Shown one piece after another: positions 10,356 to 22,872 of a stretch of 64,000 nucleotides of DNA. The stretch is from assembly GCF_008831285.2 (NCBI RefSeq), contig NC_045147.1, positions 22,220,981-22,284,980 on the forward strand. Reading direction: 5' to 3'. The stretch's first letter is position 1. Every line of letters begins with the position of its first letter. The translations under genes were made by a program, and so were the position numbers. This stretch comes from Nymphaea colorata (taxonomy: Eukaryota > Streptophyta > Magnoliopsida > Nymphaeales > Nymphaeaceae). The notes beneath the pieces were generated by a model. That model did no database searches. It saw only the letters and a list, made by a program, of their open reading frames with translations, and was not told where the DNA came from.

Positions 10356-12873
10356 TTAGTTATTACCTCGCCATCTCCCTTCCCTGCATGCATCACGGAT
10401 GGTGTCCCTCACATCTCGTATGGTGGCCCTGTTATAAAACTCAAAGTGGTCCAGAATGCGATCCACACAGTGGAGCACCATATCTGTCTCCTCCAAGCAC
10501 GGTCCACTGCAAAATGCCTCTGTGGAAGCCTCTGGCACTGTCATGTATCCATCTGCCGTCAACCTGTATTCGTATGCACACTCCCTGTAAACCTGAATCT
10601 TGTCATGTAATCACTGTTAATAACACTAACCAACAAAATGAAGTGCAGTTGCAAATTGTGCTCTGTGTAAACTCTTGGGAAGAACTTGCATTTTTCTTTT
10701 GGGTTTTTTGTGAAGTTTCAGCAACTATCAGTATGTAAGATTTAAACTGTCTTTTAACGCATTGGTATCTGGAAACCACATGCTTTTCTAAAATCAAGTG
10801 TTTTGTTTTGAAATTTTCTCTTTTTCTTGGCATTGATATTGACATCTTAAAAATTGAACAGCGAAATGGTAGTACTTTAAAAAATTGATTGATTGTTGTT
10901 GTTTTTTTTTTCAGTGGCATTCTATAGACTGCATGACCACAGTAAGAAATTCGGATATCAGGTAATGTGTCAAAAGTTCAAAACCACGTGTGGTGATTTA
11001 TGCACAAACACTCTCACAATGAATTTTCTAGTAGCCACCTTCGTCTTGAGATATCAAGAAGCGATATTTACGGCTCAAGTTGCTCGGTCGACCGACGGCC
11101 TGTGCCCTGAACCAGTAACATACTTCATAGTGAACTATTTAGACGACAACTTGAACTCAAGTTTCATACTTCACAGTGAACTATTTAGACGACAACTTGA
11201 ACTCAAGTTTCTGCCGTTCATTTTCCTCAACTTTTTGAAACAAGAGGATACTAGACATAAATTTACACCGGGCAAGGAGGTGAATGGTGCAAATCACCTT
11301 GATATGTTTTGAGGCTTGATATCTGGTTGGGAATTCCTATACACTGAAAATACAATGTTTCCAAAAGATTGCATGGAATCCTGACGGCTGAGAAAATTCT
11401 CGAAATATTGGCGAAATTTGTGGCTCTGCTGCTGATATTACATTTCACAAACAAAATCATCTGTCTTGAAGCCCCTTTAGTCAAATGAGAAAGAGATGCG
11501 ATAAAGTTGTGCTAGTTTTTTTCTTCCGAAAGTCCGAGAATATGAGCATAAGCCATTGTCCAAAGCTTTTAAATTCTTAATTTTGCAATCCCCATAGTGG
11601 CTGTTCTAAGGGGTGAATATTTCATGAATCTGTTCCAAAGTTGGGATAGGTTTGAGGAAGATTAGTGGATCACTTACATGCTATTATTATTGCAAAAAGG
11701 CCCTGCATTGTTGTAGTTGTATTTGGAAAATAGCCCATTCACTGTGTCTAAAATTGTTGGTCTTTTTATATTTCAAACTTTTATGTTTTCGTTTAGTTTC
11801 CTCTTGCTGAAAATCGTTCCAATAATCATAAACCTTTTAGGGTTTTTCTTTCCAAAGTGATCCTTCATAAGACCGACAGCAGTTGGTTGCAATGTGATTC
11901 CATTAAATTTTGTGTAATCACAATATCTTAGAAATAAAAAAATGAAGGCTTTTGTTCAAATGTTCTAACCAGAAAAACATGATATACATTGTGGGCAACC
12001 TACAAAAAGACTCCCAACTTTCTTTTGTTTCTTACCCAATAAACTCAGTTTCACATAAAAATGAACGGATCCAACTGTGACTGTCTAAGTTTCGAACCAT
12101 GCAGATATATCCGAAGAGTTATGTACCGAAAGGAAAGTGAAGAAAGCGCACCACACGATCATCAAAGCATCTAAGTGCCCTTTCCAGTATCTCCATCGGA
12201 CCCTCTTCATAATAATATTCTGTTGCACCACACGAAAAAAATCCCAATTTATCAGATACGCACACACTGACAAGGTCACACACATAAATGATGCTTTCTT
12301 AAATGTGTCTTTTCCTTTTGATGAATCTATTAGACGAATATGAAATATTTGAAAATACAGAAATGACAAAAAAATCTTGTCTAGATTAGATTCATTGTGT
12401 CTAAAAAGCTAAGATAATTAATCTTAATGCTTTTACAAAAGCTTATCTATAAATTTGATTGTCTTTTTCTTTCTGACAAACATAGACATTTTACATCTAT
12501 TTGTATGCTTAGTTTTGTAAAAAAAACAGCATCGCAAATGCTCAAGAACTACATGATTCAAGAGACAAGATAAAAATAAGGACAGCACACACACACACCA
12601 CATATCACATCTAAGCATACAATCATGCAAAAAATAGGTATGCCGTCTGGCTGAACTTTAGATCTTCGTGTTCAAAAAAGTTGGAAGACTTCATTGCCCG
12701 AGATGCGTCTCTATTGGCATAATCCGCAGCACTCTTACCAAAAAAAAAAAAAACTTAGCAGTTATGGCGTCTAGATTCTCGAGGAAACAGATACCTGCAC
12801 GGCAACATAACGCAGATAAGTAAAGAAATGCTGCACTAAGGCACATGAGCTTGCTGTATGCACTGGAAGCCAT
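10356..12873 (-). CDS. Small secreted six-cysteine plant protein (DUF7731-like)
   Basis: I assembled this gene from three minus-strand exons: 12873-12795, 12219-12152 and 10592-10356. The phases match (1 nt carried over intron 1, phase 0 at intron 2) and the product is 127 residues. Exon 1 encodes a signal peptide, with a hydrophobic run around residues 8-24 (SKLMCLSAAFLYLSAL). The mature part resembles a plant family of unknown function, with ALRCFDDRV, ECAYEYRL, FCSGPCLEET, VLHCVDRIL and FEFYNRATIRDVRDTI. Six cysteines probably form disulfides. Relatives, as I recall them, continue into a hydrophobic C-terminal tail. Here the frame stops at TAA (10358-10356), six codons after a possible donor (gtaata at 10366), so either this copy is short or a fourth exon was missed. 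The family name is from memory and there is no known biochemical role. Confidence 0.82.
11119..11210. repeat. 46-bp tandem duplication
   Basis: Two head-to-tail copies (11119-11164 and 11165-11210) differ by one base (catacttcaTag versus catacttcaCag). They lie in intron 2 of the secreted six-cysteine gene. The low divergence points to a recent slippage or repair duplication. Confidence 0.95.
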
Positions 12874-13610
12874 GAGAGAGAGAAAGAGAGATGATGATGA
12901 TGATGGGGAGTCGGGAGGGGATATTGAGGTAGAAAGACTCTTTCTTATACATAGTGCATCTGAGAAACTGAAAATGTCATGACTTGCTGCTGTAACACGA
13001 AAGAACAAAAAGAATAGTTATGGTAATCTACCATAGCTTTTGGTTAATTGTTTAGAGTATTAAAAAGAGGATTTATGGCGTGTGATGTCTATAATGATGA
13101 ACAACCATTGGCCAATGGAGAATAGTTTAGAACCCAACTGGTCTTTTGTGGTCTGTTTTTAATTGGCAGTAGAAACCAGGACCAATTAATTTACTAATTG
13201 AGAGCTGCAGCATGCATGCGGAGTAAGGTAGAATTAGAGGGAAGATGGCGTTTGTTGAAGAAGCCACCAACTCTTGGCAGTCTTTCTTTACTTCTTCATG
13301 ATCAAGCCTCCCTCTTTTGGTGGCTTCAGAGATCAATCAATCGCAGCAGATGACTGTCCAGGTGCAATCTGATTGCACAGAATACTGCAATTATGCTTTC
13401 AAAAGTTATTCATTTATTTTTTAACATGAGTGAGTCTGTAAGTTTCAAACGATCGATATGGCATCCATATATTTAGAATTTAAAAGAAATTGTAAAAAAT
13501 TTTCTTTTATTAATATAATTTGAATTTTGATGCTTAAGTATATGTGGTCTTCGTGGGCAGGTAGGCAGATAGGCGGGCAAGAGGCACTATGCTGGGCAGA
13601 GCACATCTGG

Positions 13611-13635
13611 TGTGTGCGTGTGTGTGCACGCGTGC
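13611..13635. repeat. Alternating TG/CG tract
   Basis: Twenty-five uninterrupted alternating pyrimidine-purine bases (TG, CG and CA steps), a second potential Z-DNA tract 0.7 kb upstream of the secreted-protein gene's ATG. Confidence 0.85.
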
Positions 13636-14223
13636 TCCTGAAACTCCAAAGCTAGAGCCCCTATTGAAGCAGCAGGTCTGGATATGATATCATATTTGGA
13701 TTCGGTCTACGGCAAGCATGATAGGGTTAATCCACAATACTTTTGCTTTTCGGAGCAGCACAAATCATCAGGCACGATCTAATTTCTCAATAACAAGCCT
13801 CTCTTAGATCGAATATGTGTACCATGTTCAACCTGTGTTAATTAATTTGCAAACTTAATTAAGTTCCTCCAAGTAAGCCACTTTCAAAGCGTGGATCATC
13901 TTTGAAAGTCTCTCAGAACTTTTAAAACTTCAGCACCTTTCCTACAGTTTTTGAATAAAAAGTGCATTTGTTGAACCAACAAATATAATTTTTGAGCGAT
14001 TACATTTTCGTTGGCATCATGTGACAAAGAAGCGATTGATTGGTAGATACGGGAGGATGGCTACTAAATTTTGATTGTTTCTCAACCTAATCCGACCCTA
14101 ACTTGATTACTTAGATGGGTGATTTTAGTGGACTTGGATTCAGATTCTATTTCGATTACCAAGTTGGGTTAGATTTGGATTCAGATGCAGATTATAAGGT
14201 TTAAGAATTAGCTACTTATCTGT

Positions 14224-14405
14224 TGTAACACCCCAGAAATTTAGTCCGGTATTAAAGATTGTAAGAGATCTTTAAGAGCTTATAAAGGAGGGTCATTAAA
14301 GAGATGAATGCCCTGGTTAGTAGCCTTTTTGAGGCTAAAAACTGCAAAGGGGTGGGTTGGGATCTGCCGAACCAGGGGCGTAAGTCTATAAGTGAGTCGA
14401 GTTGT
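14224..14405 (+). mobile_element. Ty3/gypsy-like LTR fragment
   Basis: Opens TGTAACACCCCAGAAATTTAG. TGTAACACCCC is a common 5' end of plant Ty3/gypsy LTRs. The body shares segments with the copy at 2.12 kb. No second LTR, primer-binding site or internal coding region is visible, so it is a solo LTR or fragment. Confidence 0.5.
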
Positions 14406-14511
14406 TACTTCTTAAAAAGCTTGTGTTGATGGAAGACTACCACCAAATGCACCTTTCAGACATCAAACTCTTACCCACTTCGGATTTTGTGGTTTAAAGA
14501 TCAATCTCTTT

Positions 14512-14592
14512 CTAATCTTGTGGCTCAATGGGTAAGAACGTGTCCAACTTCATAGTTCATAAAACTGGACCTCGAATGCATGATTTTTTAAA
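14512..14592 (+). mobile_element. tRNA-like SINE head
   Basis: TGGCTCAATGGG (14521-14532) is a perfect RNA polymerase III A box. A weaker B-box-like GACCTCGAATGC follows at about 14568. The spacing, about 40 bases, fits a tRNA-derived SINE. A T-run comes straight after. I do not think it is a functional tRNA because the stems do not pair. Confidence 0.45.
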
Positions 14593-16120
14593 AATGTTTC
14601 CTTTTAATTGGCCATTAAAATCATGCAAAATATATATTGCTGTGTACGTTTAAGCCATTTTGTTTCATTATCTAAAATTTAGATTATTCGCTATGATTGA
14701 AATGGTGAGCCTGCCTGAATCAACAGGTTGGTCCCAGTTCTTGAATTGACTCGGATTATTACATGCACATGCTTACAGATACTGATATTTTGCATCCCAA
14801 AAAGAAGTAACTAACAACTTTATTCCCTCTGTCCACAATTACAGTGACAAAAAAAAATTAAATGCAAGAAGAAGCCCGAGTCATACAAAAACCTAAAATA
14901 TTTCTCCGCAAAAGGAGAAAGTGATACTAGTTGAATCTTGATGAGAAAAAGGTTGAATCTTCAATTGTCCTTTCTATCTTTTTGTTATGTTCCTTTACAA
15001 ATAGAAATGTTTCACATCAACATCGGCTCTAGCAATTCATGCTTTTATATATTACTTTTAGCTTCCTTACACAAAGTTACTAGATCTATCAAAGTGACTC
15101 CATTTTCGGCCGGGTCCCTTTCCTATCTTACTTTTCATGAGATCAACTTCTTCACATAAAAATCTTGGTTGTCATTCAACGTGCACCGCAGGAGCCGGTT
15201 TCAAGCTTTAAGCTTCCTGATTATGAGTTGCACCGGCAATCATGGAGTTAGGTTAAGTGCCTACCCTAATTCAAACAGTTACGGGTCCCTTGTCAAATAA
15301 ATTGGATCTAGAACAGGACCAACTCTAGATACTCTTTAAACACTGGATCCAAACCAGATCATTGCTAGGCTAGAGAGAGTTGAGAACCTGTCATTCTTAT
15401 AGGGGCAACTGGTATGTGGAGATGATGAGTCTAGACGGTGTACAATAGTTGTTCAAGCATAGTCACAAAAAAATTAGATAATTTTTCCCAGTTTAGCGCA
15501 TGCAATGTACAAATTGTTAGATGTTTTTCTCGGGATTACTGAGATCTGACTACAAATCCGAAACATTTGCTTCCGGTTTAACCACGAAGGACAAGGATCT
15601 TGGCAATGAAACTTGCCCTGTCATTTTAGAGGTTGCGAGATTTTCAGTAATGCGATCTGCAGTTCCTCAAACGCCACCTATGTTGTGTTTCCTTTATTAA
15701 TCAAAATGAAGGTTTTAAACGCACTGCGATTGGACAAAATTGGTGCAAACACATAATGAAAATAAAAAATGTGCAAAGTTTAGATGGTATGTGTAAAGAT
15801 CTGTACAGTGTAAAAAATGGAAAACCAATTCTTAAACCAGTTTATTTTGATGTCTAAGTAGGATTTATCATTGAAAGTTACATAATCTCGTTTCAACGTC
15901 CAAATATATAACTGATTCGTGCAAGAGGTTTTTAATCGCGTAGATAGCATTTGTATAGGCAGAGTTCTGAAAACCAGTTAAAAAAAAATGAACTTTTGAG
16001 ATGTTTATTGTACAAAATTGTGTAGTTATATATGTTGTACTGGATCATTTCTCACCTTATGGCAAGAGGGTTGGGGTTGTATGGGTTGGGTCATGCCAGT
16101 GGTAGAGCCACATGGTTTCT

Positions 16121-16140
16121 TGTGTGGGCAACTGCACACA
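16121..16140. repeat. GTGTGGGC hairpin, copy 1 (imperfect)
   Basis: TGTGTGGGCA, then AC, then TGCACACA. This is the same sequence as the copies at 17,036 and 37,540, with a short right arm. Confidence 0.8.
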
Positions 16141-17035
16141 CCAGCTTCACAAAGTTAGTTTATTATTATGTTAATATTTTGATATATTCGATTGTCTTAC
16201 ATATAAGTTTTCCAAATAAATTAAAGATATCAAATGAGTTCCCCCAGGAGAAAAATTTTCTGGCTTCGCTAGTGACTCCAAAAATCTCGTCTGCTATACA
16301 ACTCTGCTTGTAAGTTGTCATTCGCTAATGGCAATATTGGATCCAACTTGGTCTCCTACAACCTGACCCTCCTTTTTTCTTTATGAAGAATCCAACTGAG
16401 TGCGTCCTGCACATGGTAGAAGATGGATCTGATACGCTGGTCCAGATTGGATCCCACCAAGTGACAGTTCAAAAGGGTCCAGACCCGTACAACGACAGGC
16501 CTGATAATGACGAAGGGCCAGAGATGGAGTTCGGCTGAATAACGCTGACAGTTAACCGCTAGCGGTCCACCTACGTGATGAGCGGCATCCAAAGCGCCGA
16601 TTCTCCGGATTCGTTTGCAGCCGCTCGTTTCTAAATCTGGTCCAGGCGACTAAAACCACCGGCGGAAGTCGGAGTGGAGCCACCAGCGTAGACGAGTCGC
16701 TCGTCCTCATCTGAGTCGGGCTTGGACAAAGCCGCCCCAGGCCAAAAGAGGACCAACTAGCAAACACTGAGCTTCTTCCGGGAAGAAGCAGATTGCCTTA
16801 TCGCTGCATCATCAGCAGTCAAACATGCATATCCGAACCAAATTCCCATTCTTTCCGTAAAAGCTTTTCCTTGGTGTTGTCGTCGCCGGACACCAAGATT
16901 GTCTCCGACGGACTTCTTAAAGACTATTCTTCATTGACATCAAGAACTCGTTTGGTAAGAGTTTGGAGTGCGGCCGGCAGAAGCAGCAAGAAATTCTTTG
17001 CTGGGGACAAGTAAATAAACCAAATTATGTGGCTC

Positions 17036-17057
17036 TGTGTGGGCAACTGCCCACACA
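17036..17057. repeat. GTGTGGGC hairpin, copy 2 (perfect)
   Basis: TGTGTGGGCA (17036-17045), spacer AC, TGCCCACACA (17048-17057). The ten-base arms are perfectly complementary. Confidence 0.9.
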
Positions 17058-17300
17058 ATGCGCCAGCAGCACACTGAAAACCCACCGAAAGAATGTTCCC
17101 TCGTGCAATGGGCAGCAGATTTCAAATACTTTGGTCGTTCCAGGCGAGCGTTGGCCCTCTATCAAACACGCCCATGTGCCCGGTGCAAGTTGTGTGGGTC
17201 TACCTACTTCTCAAAGAAAAAGGGGACATTTCTTGAGGTCAATTGTCGGCCGAGCCATTAGAAACGCACGGGGCTTCACGTGGAATGCTAGGCCCGGTGG

Positions 17301-17360
17301 AATTTAAATTTAAATTTCCTAGTTAAAATGTGTGAGTAGCTTAAATTTTAAATTTAAAGG
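17301..17360. repeat. AATTTAAATTT palindromic AT repeat
   Basis: Overlapping aatttaaattt units occur twice, separated by about 35 bases. It is low-complexity and partly self-complementary. Confidence 0.7.
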
Positions 17361-19235
17361 AGCACCTATATATAAATTAGTAAAACAGAATATGGAAAGA
17401 AACTTATTAAAGAAAACATGTCAAACTGTCTACGTGGGGACGTAATCGATTTTTCAAAATTTCAAGCAGCGAAAAGGCATATTTTTAAAAGTGCCAAAAA
17501 ATCGATGGGCCCCGCCCCGGCCTCACCCCTAGGTTCGTCGTGGTTGCCAGATCTGTTCTCTTTGTAAACCCACTTTGCGAAGCTCAGACCGTTGGCCTAC
17601 CAAGAAGACTCTGCATTTTATTAACTTTTTAAGTTGAAAGAGGTCAAGCGTTTGATAAATAAAAGTTGGTGGTGTGTGACTTGAAGTTGATTGTTGGGTC
17701 GTGGTCCATTGGATCTCTTTTCATATTTCCCTTTTAATCCAATACAGTGTCCCGCATTATTGTATATGTTTTTTGTTTAGTTCAAAATTTATCTCATACT
17801 CTTGGATCTCATTCAAGATTCGGAGCTTAGCATAAAATTCAGCCCAGATCCGGACCCGGAAAGGGTTTGGTTGGCCTCATAGCTGATCCGCTTAAAAGTA
17901 GTTCAATTGAATGGTGATTGATAACGATGTGGGTATGCGTGTACGCCTCTCTATGCATAAATAAGAAAAAAAAAGATTGTCGAACAAAAAATGACTAGTA
18001 CGCAAACAAGCTCCGTTGCTACCAAGAATTCTTATAATTGAAGGAAAACAAGATTTATAATTGGAGAGTACCGCCTTCAATTATAATGTACACTATGCTT
18101 TTGTTGGTGATACACGAAAAATCAATTGACCGAAAGTGCATTAATTTTTTTTTTGTTTTTTTATGAAAACTATAAATAAATAAATAAATAAATATGTTGG
18201 ATTAGATTTACACGTCAGTTGTGGGAGGGGTAGGACTTGGGAGTTGTATTTTTGCCCCTTTTCGTTATCCGACACGTAAACGGGTGGGGGAAGCGGTGGG
18301 AAGGGTCCAAGGCTGTCGCTGTACGTGGAACAATTGCACGTTCCTCACGCCTGTCCAAGTCGTCCCCATAAAATGGCTCCCCGAAGATACGTCCTTCTCA
18401 AACGCCCAGAGAGAGAACAAAAGAGGGTAAAAGTATCTTATTCATCTTCTGACTAGATTGACCTAGGAGGGAGAAATTATCTGGTGGAACTTGTACCGTT
18501 ACAATTTGTGTTTGAAAGTTTTTCTTGGATGTAGAATTTGGGAGGCGTGAAAATCTCGCAAAATGAATATAATGATTTTTGAAGCATAAGTGGACAAAAT
18601 TTAAGAAGCATAAATTGCTCCGTTTTTTCATGAGAGTCCCGTGTTTGTGTGTTGAGGAGGCCAAAAAAGTCGGCAGCCTTGGTCCGCGATGTGAGGAAGA
18701 AAGGCAGGACCACAACTAACATGGCGCATTGCGGGTTCGTCTTTTCCGTTGGGAGTAAATATGTTATGGGGCCGCAAACAGGCCCCTCTCGGACCGGATT
18801 TCCGAACCCATCACATTCGATTGGATCCTACCGGCAGATTGAAATGACCAAAATGCCCCTGATGGGTAAATAAGAGATCTCCTCCTATAAGGGCAGAAGT
18901 GGTATAAAAAATGCCACTATAAAATGATAGAAATTCTTCCGATTTGGTTTCAAATGAGTATGTTATATTCAATTTCTATACATTTTAAAAATTGGTTCTT
19001 AACATATCGTCAGATTTGGTTGTAAATTCAACAATCAGATTGGGGTTTATATGTAAAATAAACGTCGATTTCAGACCAGATTCAAATTTATGAATTTGAA
19101 AAATAAATTCAAGTATGGACTTTTTCCTTTTTACGTGAACATCCGATACGTCGCAGACGGTACAAGGTATATATCGGACTTCAATCCGATCTATTGATAA
19201 CATCCTAAATTAATAGTTTGTTTTATTGGTAGCTT

Positions 19236-19361
19236 TAGGGATGCCAAGTTATTAAGATATCATTTCCAAGTTTGACCTTCCAGGTCATAGTCATACTAAA
19301 TTTTATTTCAATTTCTTTCATCTACTCAAAATACAAAAATGTATATCTTTTTACATCCCTA
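19236..19361. mobile_element. 126-bp hAT-type MITE with target-site duplication
   Basis: The element starts TAGGGATG (19236-19243) and ends CATCCCTA (19354-19361), exact inverted termini. It is flanked by ggtagctt (19228-19235) and agtagctt (19362-19369), an 8-bp duplication with one mismatch, the length made by hAT transposases. No coding capacity lies inside. The ends, the duplication and the size all agree on a non-autonomous hAT insertion. Confidence 0.8.
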
Positions 19362-22300
19362 AGTAGCTTTCCCCGCATTATACGGAAATTAAATATTTAA
19401 AAACAATGTGGGAGGCCCACGCTTTTTCCTTTCTACACAAGAAAGTACAATGGCTGAGCCGACTTTTTTTTTAAAAAAAAAAAAATCGCATTATTTATTC
19501 TTTCCCTATTAACCAAGAAAGTACTTCTAACTGGTCAAAGATTTGAAACAGAAAATTTTCGCGTTATATATATATATATTACGTATCCTACAGTTAATAA
19601 ATCAGATGATCACATGGGGAAGAATAAAAATGCCATAAAATAAAGTTCTGACTTGTTAGACACGTACTGAAGTGGATGGAATCTTAGACATGGCCCGTAC
19701 CACCCGAACCTGAACCTGAAAGGCAAAGGTTGACACCGCACATACTGGCACCAGCTTGGTTATATAGCAATATCTAAACTAATCTCTTGCTTTTAGTCAT
19801 TGTTTTGATCTCAATATTTTTTGGGCCTAAAAGGCGGAACATCGTTTTGTATTATATATGAGAGAAATGTTATTCAATTTAGCAGCTAGAAAATGTAAGA
19901 TTCGTATTCGTTTCAGCGCTTCTTCCCATTTCTTCATGTCAGTGTAGAATAAGGATAGAAAGATCCAAGTTATGTGTCAGTATACTTTTAAGAATGCAAT
20001 TATGCAACAAGTGCCATCTTTGAATGGTGTTCTTTTCTTTGGGATTTTCAATTATTGCAAATCATATCATGATATCTTCAAGGCAACACCGACGCTTTTA
20101 TTTTCTATATATATATATATATCTCAACGAAAAAAAAAATTAAGAAGGGAAAGCCTTGATCTTCAGTAGATCTAGCAAGCAATGTAATTGTATACCAGTT
20201 CCAATCATAGAAGAGCATTTTTACTCATCTGCTCCGTGTTTTTCAGGTGGTCGATCTTTACATGTCGCCATGTCGGCATGCAAGTTGACACATATGTACC
20301 AACTATTTATTCAAGATATTTCACTAGCATTTCCAACTTAACATAATGTAATTAATGCATATCATCATTGGTCAGTATATTTTTCCTTGTTCTTTGTTCT
20401 GCTCTGCTTTTCCTCGTGGATGAAGGTGGTCGGTCTCTGTGGTTGTGCATGTCGGCATGCAACTAACTTGACATCTATCAGTCCGCAGTGTTATCGTTGG
20501 TCGTGGAACTGCTGCCAACCTTCTCAACATTAAAACATCGCACTCTGACTCGATCAAATAAGAGCATGGCCCGCTCTCTGTCATAATTCCTTGTTATTTA
20601 ATGAACCTGCGCAACTCCTACGCAGATCATGGCGAGGATGTCGACCACGGGCGAGTCGAGTATGAGCCCCAACTCTAGCACGCGAAAGCCAGAGCCGCTT
20701 GTTTTGTGAGGAAACAAATATTTCTGAACTGCTTCTGCTACCTTTTATTGCATTAATATTTAGTCACTCAGTAATGACATGATCTCTGAGTTGTTGATTC
20801 CACATATCTAATTCGCCCTTAACAGTTTTGATATTCTGATTTGAACCACTTAACAGTTCTTTTTATAATTCCTTTAAAATTCTTTACAATTTTAGTTACA
20901 GGACTAAATTTTTGAAGTGTTACTTACAGTTTAAAATATACGTATAACATGACTTGCATATGTATGGATCATAAATTGTCTAAACCGTAGATAATACTTC
21001 AAACGTACAGAACAGAAAGAAAAAGCTAGTGAAAAGATGATGTATGTGGTTTTGCTGTTATTAATAATTTTCCTTAACTTTATTTTCAGTATGCCTGTTG
21101 TTCACAAAATCTCTGAAATAGAGCTAACAGAGTAATCTGAAATTGTTGGATTGAAGAAACCCATGTTCGTAATTCACAAATTGCAGTTGATCCTTATGGT
21201 TGACGTCTTTTTGATTGTCTGTTAATCAACATATAAAAATTGAAATGATCAGAGCTAAGCGGCCCTTAGTCATATTTGGTTCATTTGAATATGCAACAGG
21301 GTCAAGCTTAATCAAAATCAGTCTGTCGATCACGATCACAAGAATGAGCCGACACGAGAGGAACCAGGACGTTTCATCGCTATTCCCACCCCAGAAGACC
21401 ACTCTGCCTTCCACAGCTCCGCTCCTTAACTACGAATACATTGTTGACAATCTGGTGGCGACATTAAAGAGAGGACATATAAAAAAGATCTGGTGCAGCA
21501 GTGAGGTTGCTTAATTTAGTAGCAGCCGACTAACTTTTGTTCTTTCTAATTTAGATTGAGTGAATGCGGCATTGAAAGATAGGTCGATCGGCCTCACCAA
21601 CTAGACACTTCGGCCATTAAACCCCACAGGTCTCTATCTCTGTCTCTCAGAAGCAAGAGAGAGTGAAAACAAATAAATAATATAAGAAATGCGAAGAAGG
21701 AAGGAGGAATCGATGGATAGGTGTGGGACCAAAACCTTTTGGAATCGTAGTCGCCTGAATGGCAGCGGGTCAGAAAGAAGGAAGGCTTAAAAGGCACGTT
21801 AGATGACAGATCTCTCGCTGCGGTTTGTGTATTGGAAGAAGAAACACAAGACGTGTCCTGCACGTGTTGCCATCTCATATCCTCTTTATATTTTTCTTGA
21901 TTTCATTTAAGACTTCCATGGAGAAATAGTATAAGGAAATTCTTGGAGTGAAAACTGAAACGCCCATGCAATGGCCTACGTGTACATCATATGCACGACT
22001 TTTATGAAGAGGGAAAAATGGACAGTACGCAAGAAAAATCTGGAATTATAGAGTTACATGTGCATATATAAGCAGGAGGAGGGACGGTTGAGCGGGGGTA
22101 GGGAGGCACCGTGTTTATTGGAGGGCGTTACCTGCGTGTGTCTCTAATTTGACCCATCAAAGCGGCTCTTCAGTATATTAGGAAAGAAGAAGGGAGTCTT
22201 CCGGTTCTTGGTGCTGGTTTTGTTGGTTTCGCTGGCACCCCGATGATCTCGGTTGACACATAGAAACAAATTACTGGACTCTCTTTGTTTTCTTTTCGCG

Positions 22301-22872
22301 GATGTTTTGGTTCTTGATTTTGTATTGAATCAGACATCCCGCCGTCAACTGGATAGGGGATTGTAGTTTCCTGACGATGATAAATTTCCGTCGGCAGGGA
22401 CACATTTCTGGTGAGATAGATAGATTGCTTGTCGGATAAATCTGTAAGTCTCCGTTCGTGGTTTCTGTTGAATTTTAAAAGCCTGCAACAGTCTTGGCGT
22501 CCCTCTTCTACTTTTGGCATTTTAGTTCTCTGTTTTCTGTTGAAGCATTTCCAAGATTATTGGGGAGCCCCGTCTGTCAGGTAGTCGTGCTTCTTTGAGT
22601 TTCCAAGGTCGCCGGGAACCCAATTTGTCATTTGTCCGAGTCGCTTTTCCTTGAGTATCCGATTTCATTGGGAAGCTCGAGTACTTCGAATTCTTTGCCC
22701 TTTTGGGTGTTACAGAAATATACCCTTGAAAAGTTAGAAGGGAAAAAATTAGATACGTGATAAAAAAAAAAAAAAAGAGAAACAGGGTTTTGTTTCAGCT
22801 ATTCCAATCCTGTCTAGAATTTCATTGACATTATTAGTTGATTCCGCGACCACCAAGAGGAAGAAGAAAAAA

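Larger units (their letters stand above)
12874..22872. other. Ten kilobases without a recognised gene
   Basis: I see only short open frames, none matching a known family. The supported contents are an LTR-like fragment (14.22 kb), a SINE-like head (14.52 kb), two GTGTGGGC hairpins (16.12 and 17.04 kb), a MITE (19.24 kb) and microsatellites. A GC-richer island at about 16,550-17,050 stands out from the AT-rich surroundings. The last 700 bases probably include the lipase promoter and leader. Confidence 0.5.

Noticed and set aside
10893-11312. Plus-strand frame of 139 codons
   Set aside because: It lies antisense to intron 2 of the secreted-protein gene, and the 46-bp duplication keeps the frame open.
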